64,000 nucleotides of DNA from Patiria miniata (lineage: Eukaryota > Echinodermata > Asteroidea > Valvatida > Asterinidae), in assembly GCF_015706575.1 (NCBI RefSeq), contig NW_024037055.1, positions 13,182,262 to 13,246,261 of the forward strand, read 5' to 3'. Both the position numbers and the translations under genes were made by a program. Below, piece by piece: positions 44,641-54,900 of the stretch (the stretch's first letter is position 1; each line of letters starts with the position of its first letter). Under the pieces are notes generated by a model. The model made no database searches. It was given only the letters and a program-made list of their open reading frames with translations, and was not told the DNA's origin.

Positions 44641-45290
44641 CTGTTGATGGAACAAATGCTTCTCTGAAGTCAATGAAGGTCAGGACTGCTGTCGGATTAT
44701 TGCTCTTAACCTTCTTGATTATCGCCTCGACAGTTGTTGACCCCGAATCCATTCTGGTTATCTCTGAGCTAGGTGTGGGTTGATCGCGTCGCGTAGCCGA
44801 TGAGTATCATGCGGTTGAACATCTTGGCGATCGTATGTTGTCAGTTTTTACCGAGATCACCAGATTTGGGCACGGCTACTAGTACGGTGTTTGACAGCAA
44901 CCACTAGCTGCCTGTTGACTTCGTTGTTGATCACAGGGCAAGGTTGCAGGTTTCCAGAAACGTGTTGGCAATCTAACCATTCTTGAAGACTTCCGGAGGC
45001 ATAGGAGATATGCCGTCTGGGCCTGCGCTCTTCCCCTTCTGCAGTGTCCACTTGACCTTGGCCAGCTCAGTGGCGGTGAGTGGTCCGCCGTCGGTGTTGA
45101 GGTTAGTGAGGATGTCATCACTATCGTCAGGAAGCTTTGATCGCGAGCACTAATCTTAACCCGCTCCATCTCCGGAACACACTCCCTCATCGCCTTATCA
45201 GCATTTGCTGTGACAAACTGCTCACACCGATCACTTGGGTTGTTTGATTCCTCCAGAATCTGGAAGCGGTTGTGCACAGTACACCCTCAC
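44641..45290 (-). pseudogene. Decayed non-LTR retrotransposon, copy A
   Basis: On the - strand the sequence contains HNRFQILEESNNPSDR, then AMRECVPEMERVKISA. After a frame change come a region matching copy B's AGPDGIPPE and then AIIKKVKSNNPTAVLTFIDF, the palm motif A of a reverse transcriptase (FIDF.KAF in active elements). Several frameshifts separate the blocks, and the catalytic aspartate context is broken (FREAFVPS). Confidence 0.75.
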
Positions 45291-45605
45291 GTTGACATCC
45301 CAAATTATTGCTTAATTGCTTTCAGTGTGGGAATTTCCCTTGTACTTCCGGGATGCAATTGTTTTGTGAGCGGGCAAGTAGAGTCATTTACCTTAATACG
45401 CATGCGTGGAACCTATAAAGTGCATGGGTACATTTTCTTTCTTTAACTTTGTTATTTAATCAAGAATTGGTACTGATCGATGAAACAATTTTCCCCTGTG
45501 TCATGGATGTCTTGAGGATTGTTTTAAGTTAAGTTCGAGAATCATTCCGTTACCATGCGCATTATGGTCATTGACTGTACTTGGTTGCCGGAAAACAACG
45601 TACTT

Positions 45606-46223
45606 GCTTCCCAGTGTCACGGTCTCACTTCTCCGACGTGCTAGCTTCTCCGGATGGATTCGGCGGACAGTTGAGCTCGTTAGCGTGCACGTTACATGAG
45701 CACGATACATGCTGATGTGTCCGCTATGCTTACTTTTCCTCGGGCTTTATTACAAAGCCTATTAATAACACAGAGAGGGACATCCAAGAATGTGTTATGT
45801 AACACTTCCCCCATCATTCTGATTTGTGTTCCCGTCGTACGTCATGCATGTGTGTGTGTGCGTGTGTGTTCATGGAGGAATAATTAAGAACCAACTCCTT
45901 GGTCCGTGTTCCTTGCTCGTTCTTGGTTTATTTTGTCTTTATTTTTGCAACCATGCGGCTTAAAATAAATGTGCATTTCAAGTCTTTTTTTGGTTATTGG
46001 GATCATGGAGGAAGGAAACCATGTTGGGAGTTGTGCGCGCCACGAAAATTCTGGATTCGACTGGTACCCATACAAATATCCTATGATATTACGTGCACCA
46101 GTACAACCCCGAAGAACTCAGCACACAAATAAAGTTGACAAAAAAATGTACCCCACTGCGCAATTATGTGAAATTTCCCTTTCGGAGAAGCTAGCACACT
46201 GGAGAAGTGAGACCGTGACACTG
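45606..46223. repeat. Inverted-repeat element
   Basis: CAGTGTCACGGTCTCACTTC and TGCTAGCTTCTCCG (45612-45652) are mirrored at 46180-46223, giving arms of about 45 bp around 530 bp. A GTGTGTG run lies within. Confidence 0.65.
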
Positions 46224-46312
46224 GATGCTGCTACTGATCATACATGTAGGCTAAATAATGCAAACGAACCAGCAAAGTCGCGAGTGCCTTTGATTTATGG
46301 CTGAGCCTCTGT

Positions 46313-47031
46313 TAGTCTGATTCCTTGACCTGATTCCCCAACACCCCGACGTCTATGATTATCGTAGGTCAGGCAACCGCCATCAGGCTAAAAATAAATA
46401 TGATGGTCCTTTTTTAAAGCTCGGCTTCATTTCCGCTTTGGCTTAATCATTGATATCATCTGACCTCAGTCAACCTCGTACCCAGTGCTCACTTTATTTC
46501 CAACCTTGTTTCCAATAGTAAACCCCGGATAGCAAGCTTTCTTCCTGTATCCTGATTCGATACCGCAATTGGCTAGTAATGGATTTTTATCGTGTACTTG
46601 GTGCTATTATTCGAAACGTACAGTACATGTTTTCGCGATCATTCGTCCACGCCTTCTCGAAAATACTAATTTCCTTTCCAATTTGCATATGAAATATGAT
46701 ATACTGCATGTTGTCTCGATATAAGATCGTAACAGTTTAATTTTAAAAATCGTGTTTTCGTAACTCACGCCGTGCTCGCGCTGCGACGAATTGACTCTGT
46801 TTTTACCCCAGACACCGCATACAAAAAGAAACGCTAATGTAACGCATATTCAGGCACCAGACTGTTGCTCATTTGCATACGTGTTCAAAAATGTTGCACA
46901 TGCAAATGATCCAATACCAGGGTAAGAGAGCAGGTAGTGATGGGCGCGTACTGTTCGACACCCTGGGGACGAGGTTGGACCTCAGTATCCTCAGAAATAG
47001 TCAGAATCTTTTGGTCTGGGAACCAGACTGA
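46313..47031. mobile_element. MULE-like MITE, second copy
   Basis: The right end (CTGGGAACCAGACT preceded by AATAGTCAGAATCTTTTGGT) is nearly identical to that of 1214-1922, and the left end is a diverged TAGTCTGATTCC. An inner block (AAAGCTCGGCTTCATTTCCG) is inverted relative to the first copy. The flanks show only an imperfect duplication. Confidence 0.7.
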
Positions 47032-49614
47032 GTCTCTTTGTTATCCGACTAAGACCGCTTTTGACTCTGACATGAAATACACGTTTCAATGGGACTTCCG
47101 CGTCTAGAATTTACTCATTATGATTTAGTTCTTGCGGCATTATTATCTAGATGTAGTGTAGCCGAATTCTTTCACAGAACGCGAGGGATCGTGTCGTCTC
47201 ACTATAAATTGGTAAGTAGCAATAATCATTAACCCTAACGTTTATAGTGCTCTTTGGGGGGCAAGTACCGAACACCACAGAATATACACGTGTTGTGTAC
47301 ACTTGTATAAGAAGTGCATACTACAGCGTGTACAGAATTACTACTCAGTAGTATTTTGTAGCTTTATCAGGTGAGGTTAGTTAAAGCAATTGCTCTGCGG
47401 ACAGGCTGTTATAGGGGGGAAATGTCTTCCCGGTTGCAATTTCACCTGCGTAAAGGATGTTGGAAAGCAGCACATTTAGAGTGTGGGCTTGGAAACTCAT
47501 TATTGCTGGTAGTTTATAGACAGGCGCTTTGGATAACCTCCTTTGTTTAATTATGGATGATGAAGACTTTAATAGGCCTAATGGTGAAGGGGAACATTTC
47601 AGTCGAATGAAAAACAAAACGAAATCGAACGGTTACATATTGTATCGATTGTTAACAAAAACGAGGAACTGTGGAGATAAAACGGAGTTCAGTATAAACA
47701 AAAATATAGTTTAAAGGGATTTTACGTGTTGGAACTGTGCCGCACCCAATTGGGCTACAAAATGCGTTTTAAAGTTTACAAAATGCGAATTAAAGTTAAC
47801 TGGAAAGAGCTTTTTTTTAAAAGTAGGTCTTAAACGCCCACACAGCCATCCTTTAAAAACTGAGCGTTTTGGACTTTTGTGTTATTCTTGCGAGAACGAA
47901 TTTCGGGGGGCAAAATTTTGACTCTCAAAAATTGAGCTGTTGGATGCTAGTCGTTAATCCTGCGACACAATGTTCCACCAGTGTATCGCGTTCTGATGAC
48001 GTGCGAGAAGCAACATTTTGTGTTTTGATGCTGTGTGAATTTTATGATACACACATAATGTTACAGTGTGCCGTATATTGAATGGATCGATCGACACGGC
48101 TGGAAATACGTAGGTGCGTGCCACAAAATGTCCATCGCGCCATAAGTAATCAATCGGTTTGTTTTCTCGTCTTTTTTCGGGAACGGTAAGACATCAGGTT
48201 ATTTTCCTTTTAACCAGACCTGTGAAATAGGATAGGTAAATAATCCAAAACATTCAGGCCGTAATGCCCCTTAAAGTCATTCATAATGGTCAAACGTTCA
48301 GCGTTGACAGCTTAGTCAGAGTTTCCTGTTCAAGTCCGGGTCTGAAGGTTATTTCACTTCACCGGTATGTGGTGATTCCCCCGTGTGTGTTTTCCAGGAA
48401 CGTACGTGGGTCCACTGAGGTCAAAAGGTGACGGGTTATTTGCTTTAGTTTTGATTGAAGCTGTCAAATGGCTGTTGTTTTGGGGATGAGGCTTCCTTAC
48501 ATTGCAGGCCTATCCCTATATTTCATCATTAACCGGCCGCCATTGCTCGTGTTAGTAAGGCGACGCAACATTTGAAGACCATGACCTTGAACATTGTATG
48601 TACGACCCTTTGACATTTCAATTGCATTGCATGCATTATGAAAATCATTTGACCGCAACTTGAACCACGCACTACTAACGCGTCATGCTGCACAGTTATG
48701 CACGTCGATCGTCAAGTATCCTGTTGAAATTCTGTTGAATGACTTCCAGTGGGGATTTCCAATATTATGTGGGCTTGTAACAGTACATGACATTATCATT
48801 GATAGACAGGTTGGGATATAATGTGTTACCACTGGAGCTTCGGCATGCCCGGCCATGATCCATTCCTACCAGGTTTTGGGGCGTGGTATGGGAACAATAA
48901 ATTCATGTGACAGTATAGGGCTGGGTCGGAATTCTCACCAACTGGTCATGGATTGTTTTTGTCTCATTTTTGCCTTTAACTCCAAAGAAAAAAATCTTCA
49001 GTCCGGTGCAACTTAACCTTCCCTTCGGGCGCAGGATTTCTTAATCATTTATCGTTTGTGATATTTTATATTATATGACTTGAAAGAGAAGTTTTGATTT
49101 GGTATACATATTAAATCACTCTATAATTATTTCTATGGAACGATTGAATTGTTTCGAAACAAGCACGCACCGGCACCTATATACGTGTTCGTCACCTTTC
49201 ATAATGTGGTTTTGATAAAATATTAAAATAATGGCCTTGTGGTTTGCCACCAATTAAAAACTTCACTTTCAGTAAAGGCATACCGTAAACATAGTATAAC
49301 ACTTTGTCTTTAAAGATCACACTGTTAATATGCAAATCAGTTGGGCCCAAACCAGCGCCTTGGTTCAAAATCGTCCCTTTGAGGTTTTGGGGGCGGTGCA
49401 TCGCTAGATTGGGTACAAGTGATATGCATAAAAACAGTGGCCAGGTGAGGTTGCTGTTTGCACTGTATTTTTAATGCACTGCATGCATAGCGCCAGCTGC
49501 GCTAGCGAGGATATCGTTTACCGCGCTACGGCCGGATGAATAACAACTAGCGCCTTGACCAAGGCTAACGAATCAGTAGCGTGGCAAGGTCAATTTTATT
49601 GGGGGCGGGGTAGA
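47032..49614. other. Intergenic stretch without recognised genes
   Basis: A block at about 48200-48285 (GGATAGGTAAATAATCCAAAAC) resembles the sequence before the last DsbA-like exon at about 6390. Open frames are short and unrecognised. Confidence 0.4.
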
Positions 49615-49935
49615 TTTGAAAAAAGGGCTCTCGCCCATCCGTATATACTGAAAGGTAGACATGTTTTTTTCACCGCTCATCCGGACTCCGTCAAATAAAA
49701 AAAACGAGGGGGGGGGGGGGGCTTGGCTGGACACCATCTTCCTATGGGGGGGGGGGGGGGGTTGCTGTTTAAACTGGACGATTATGGGACTATCGGAACA
49801 AAAGATGGCGAATTTTAATGGCAGCACAGTTGACGACGTTAGCGCGATATTCCAAGAAAAGACACTAGTTAAAAAAGGCGCTCGTTGAAAAAAGAAAAGG
49901 GCAGTTCTGAATAAAGGGCACTTTTTTACAAATGT
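49615..49935. repeat. MITE-like block with three G runs
   Basis: G tracts of 12-16 bases at about 49710, 49746 and 49937 alternate with AAAGGGC words at 49620, 49897 and 49914. Long proline-rich open frames here are artefacts of these tracts. Confidence 0.45.
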
Positions 49936-50862
49936 TGGGGGGGGGGGGGGAGGGAACCACCCCCAACCTCCTCCACCCCCCACCCCGCCACCCCCATCCC
50001 CCGCTGGCTTTGCCACTGCGAATGTTGATGGTGTTGGTATAGGTTAAATTTTAACTGTAGATTGTTGCTTCTTATCAACTGGTGGAAATGCGAGTTATAG
50101 AACTTTCCACCAATGACAGTCAGCCATTTATGCATTCAGCGTGTGACGTAATCAACAGTCCAATGAAATTACTCGAGATATCCGCGCGTCCATGAACACG
50201 TTTAAATACCTACTGCTTTCATCATCACAACATGTGGGTGGAAATCAATTTTAGAACCCCTGTGATTATTGTTCCAGTTAAAAATACAACTTTTAAACTG
50301 TCAATTTCAGCTGTATCGTGTTTTTAATCCTATAATCACATTAAAGTGTAACCTTTTTTTCATGATTATTATTTTTTTAAAAGACAATTAGAAATATTTA
50401 GGTTGGCAACTGGCGGACAACTGGTAAATTTGAATTTGCATGCCATGTGTTTTTTGTCCGTGCATTTTAGGCGACGCACTTTAACAGAAATAACTAAACA
50501 AATCAATTTTCAAAATATATTGCTCTTTTTTTTCTGGCATTACAGCATGCATGCAGTTATGAGTTATCCATACCCAATTTTTATGGGGGATTTTTTTTTG
50601 TAAATTTATTAAACAGCTTCGGCTCCGGCTATTAATTCCCCAATATATTAACGTGTAACTGTCTCATAATAAAAAAAGCCTTTGAATGAGCAGATAATGA
50701 GTGGAGTGCCGTGTCTTTTTATTCTCTCGAAAGTATAGTTCAAATCTAGTTTTCTCTAATTTCTCTAAAGTAGGACGATATCCATAATCATAATTTGGAA
50801 AGGAGCGCATTGATTAACTAGCACGTTAATGTTACTTACATGTTCCTCCGTACATTTCAGGT

Positions 50863-51313
50863 TTTAGCTGATTGAATTTTCAACATGGTGTTTGATCAGA
50901 CAGTCCACGTATGCAACTCCTCGACAGAGAAAATCTACGTGCGGACGACGTACGAGAAATGGCAGCAGCTGAAATTCTCCACGGAGGTCAAGCTTCTGTC
51001 CGGCACTACTACCGGAGGAGGCTTCAATCTTGAGCAGGCCCGGGGCGACTTCACAGAGGGTTTCACGGCGCTGGCCCCTCACCACACGCTCAAGATGATC
51101 GGCTCCTTTTTCTCAGCCGAGGCCGACCGGACGGATTCCGTTGAGGCTAAGCGGGTCAACATCAGCCGTAACTACCGGGTGCCTAACCGTCACGCCATCA
51201 TAGTCACGCCGCAGAAGACCCTGCAAGTAGTCCGTGGAGGTGACCGATGGAAGAAACGATGCCAAGAGTTCTGCCCCTTCGTGTTCCGTAAGGATTCCGA
51301 AAAAATAATGTGA
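50863..51313 (+). CDS. Unknown 142-residue protein
   Basis: The coding part is 50885-51313. The ATG has a good context (CAACATGG) and lies 22 bases after a strong acceptor (TCCGTACATTTCAG), implying an upstream non-coding exon. The protein starts MVFDQTVHVCNSSTEKIYVR, has no signal peptide or membrane span, four cysteines (VCN, RCQEFC, and none elsewhere in the core apart from these three clear ones should be counted conservatively), and a basic C-terminal third. Third codon positions are GC-rich against AT-rich surroundings, which supports real coding. I recognise no family. A donor-like CC/GTAAGG at about 51288 leaves open an alternative 3' end. A BEL/Pao element is inserted 310 bp downstream of the stop. 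Confidence 0.65.
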
Positions 51314-51618
51314 CCTTTTTTGCTCAGAAATGATTGACCGATTAGCACACTTAAAATTTAACTCACTATATGAAGTGTCGTTCCCCCTATAACTTAAGGG
51401 GATGACACACCAAGGAGTAACAGCCTTTGAAGTGTTGTTTATCCTTGGAGGAAGTAATTGAAGAGGTTTTACAACGCACATACCGAAGGCATCTCATCTT
51501 TTGGGTGTGGTTATACGCATGAAAAAAAGACTCTTTACAAAACACAATCCTATTCATAAGATGAAAGTTACGTCCGGGTGATGCAAATTCAATATTGAGT
51601 TTTGCCCTTCACCGAAGT

Positions 51619-51623
51619 GTAAA
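51619..51623. other. BEL target site duplication, left (GTAAA)
   Basis: The same five bases follow the right LTR at 58609-58613. A 5-bp duplication fits BEL/Pao integration. Confidence 0.85.
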
Positions 51624-51926
51624 TGTTGCGGGTAGGAAAGTTTTCCAGTTCGTTCGTGACGTCATAGGCGTAGAATTTTCTTCGTCAACAGAGGGCGCTC
51701 TCAGCGCGCCAGCATTGTCACATATTTGTCAAGTTTGTAGAAATCCGTCAAAAGGTTCCTTTGATTTTGCATCATTATTCGATACGCCCAATGTTATTGA
51801 ACCGCATTCGCATTCGCATTCAACTTCTGAGTGTACAAAACCCGTCACACATTTTGCTATGGTACAATACATGGGAAACAGTTAAATCGTCATCAAAGGA
51901 GTCCTTTTTTGTTGTCATCCGTCACA
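51624..51926 (+). repeat. BEL element 5' LTR
   Basis: 303 bp, TG...CA ends, containing a CATTCGCATTCGCATTC mini-repeat. I could not place a TATA box or poly(A) signal with confidence. Confidence 0.93.
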
Positions 51927-51959
51927 TTAAGTTCAATAACAGCGTCATAAATCGACAAC

Positions 51960-54900
51960 ATGAGTACTACGTCACCAAGTCATGAAGATGATGTCAAGCC
52001 GGAAGATTCGGCCAGTCAGTGCAGCCATACGACAAGCACCTCATCCAGCAGGAGAGCCAGAATGGAGGCCATGGTGAGGAGTGCTGCACTTCAAGCAGAA
52101 GTTGAAGCTCTTAAAGAACAACAAGAGCTTGAGCTACAGGAATTGAGGCTCCACCAAAGGAGAACTGAGCTTCAAATGAAAACCAAGCTCAGCTGTGCAG
52201 AAGCGGAGGCAAAAGTTTATGCCCAGTTCGATGACGAGAAAACAACCCCAGTTTCTTCATCTCAGTCAACACCATCTCCCCCTGATGAAGACTCCCCATC
52301 GCAGCCCGATCCATCACCGCATGATGATGATACAAGCGGTGACACAGTCCCATACCCCATTGAAGATCATCAATCGTCAACGCCGCAAGAAACGCCACCC
52401 CCTACCGAAGCCATCCATGAGATGTTGCGACAATCAAAGCAACAGCAGCAGAGCCTCATTGAGACATTGCAGTTACCGAAAGCAGAGCTGATGTGCTACG
52501 AAGGAGATCCCCTCAAGTTTTGGGAATTTTGGAGAGCTTTCGAGGTGAATGTAGACAGCACGACAATAAGCAACGCTGCCAAGCTGACAAGACTTCTTCA
52601 TTACTGCAAGGGGGAAGCACGCAGAGTGATTCAAGCATGCTCTGTGATGGAGTCGACACAAGGTTATGCTCGAGCCAAAACCTTGTTGAAGGAGAGATTT
52701 GGAAACAAATATAAAGTTGCTGATGCATGGATGAAGAAAGTCACCCGAGGCCAAACAGTGTCACCCCATGATGGAAAAGCCATCAGAGAAATGGCAGATG
52801 AGCTGAAAGTCTGCTACGAAACCCTCCAGGCTATGGGCTACGAAAATGAGATGGCACACCAGAGTTTTCTGAGAGACATTGTTGAGCGCTTGCCCAACTA
52901 CTTGCGCTATCGATGGGTCCGAAAGGTCAGAGACCTCGAAAGGAAGGAAGATCGAATGCCGAAGGTGAAGGATCTTGTGGCCTACATAGATGATGTAGCA
53001 GAAGAGGAGAATAACCCTGTGTATGGTACATCTACTTGGGAGAGAAGCCGTGATGTTCCTCAGAAAAGACGCACACAGCCAAGACAGAGAGGGTCCTTTG
53101 CAGTGGCATCTGTACCAGAGAGAGTAGTCACCAGAGAGTGTTCTCTATGCAAGGGAGAACACACCCTATTTGGTTGCCAGCAGTTCAAGGCAAAGTCACC
53201 ACAAGACAGGCTGAGTTATGCCAAGCAAGAGAGATTGTGCTTCAACTGTCTGCGCAGAGGTCACATGACATCAGCGTGCAGGCTGAACAGGACATGTACT
53301 GTTTCTGGTTGTGGAAGGAAACATACAAAATTCCTTCACATCCCGCAGACAATGCAGCAGCGTGAAGAAGCAGCGTCCCAAGCCAACACATCACTAGATG
53401 CCCCGGTACAGAATGGCTACATTGATTCAGCCGCTGAAGCAAGTTGCAGTAACGTCACAGGGGCCGGCAGGACCGTGCTGCCCATTGTCCCTGTTCGAGT
53501 GAAAGCTGCCGGCGGCAGTGTCTTCATCCGCACCCATGCATTGTTGGACACTGGTTCCACAAATACATTCTGTACAGAACACTTGGCACGACAGCTTGGA
53601 GTTGAAGGGGCCAAACAAAGGCTCAACCTGACAACACTTGACAAGATGGGCAGCTCCATAGACACCACAAGAGTGAGCTTGATTGTGGACTCGGGACCAG
53701 CCACAGACCGTATAGAGTTGCCAAATGTGTTCACCAAACACAAGATCAACATTCAGAGTACCCACATGGCCAAGATGGAAGAGATAGCTGGACTACCCTA
53801 CCTGCAGGGTATTGACCTACCGTTTGCAGGCGAGAATGAAGTTGGACTCCTGATTGGTCAAGATATTCCGAGAGCACTGATGCCTCTCGAAATAAGAAGA
53901 GGAAAGGCAAAGGACGGACCCTATGCTGTGCGAACGGCATTGGGATGGTCGCTACATGGCCCAGTGAACAAAGTCGGCACAACAGAGCAGAACACTCATG
54001 CTACCTCTACCTTCATTCAAGGAGACATCGGCCTGGAAGAACAGGTTCATAAGTTTTGGAAGCTGGAGGCATCCGATACACTACATGATGAAAGAGGCAT
54101 GTCAGTGAACGACCAAAGAGCTCTGAAGATGTGGAAAGGTGGAATAAGCATTGATGGAGGACATTATCAGTTACCAGTGCCATTCAAGCGTCATCCTCCA
54201 TGCCTGCCAAATAATCGGTGGTTAGCAGAACAGAGGTTGCAGAGTCTTGCAAGAAAGCTTGGCAAAGATGACAGTCTCCGTCGTAAGTACCAAGAAGGCA
54301 TCGAGGACTTACTCAAGAAGGGGTATGCTGAGGAAGTAGAGAAACAAGAATGTCAGTCTGAAGATCAGGCTATCTGGTATCTTCCTCACCACCCAGTTTT
54401 CCACCCCATGAAACCCGACAAACTACGCATCGTGTTCGATTGTGCAGCTAAGAGCGGAGGTGTGTCTCTCAATGATGAAGTTCTGCAAGGGCCAGATCTG
54501 ACAAATAAACTTACCGGAGTCTTGCTGAGATTCAGACAGGGACCAGTCGCCTTCATGGCAGATGTGGAGGCCATGTTTCATCAAGTTCGAGTACCAGTGG
54601 AAGAACGAGATGTGTTGAGGTTCCTATGGTGGCCATCCGGCGACATGACTCATCAACCAAAGGTGTACCGGATGTGTGTGCACCTGTTCGGCGGGACCTG
54701 GAGCCCCAGTTGCTGCAATTTTGCACTGCGCCAAACAGCCGATGATAACCAAGACCAGTTCAGTCCTGAAGCTGTAGAAATTGTGAAGCGCAATTTCTAT
54801 GTTGACGACTGCCTGGTTTCCGTCGAGTCTGAAGAGAAGGCTGTGAATCTATCGGATGAGCTGAGAAATCTGCTGCAAAGAGGCGGATTCAAATTGACCA

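Noticed and set aside
49573-50016. 147-codon proline-rich open frame on the - strand
   Set aside because: The prolines come from G homopolymer runs in a MITE-like block.
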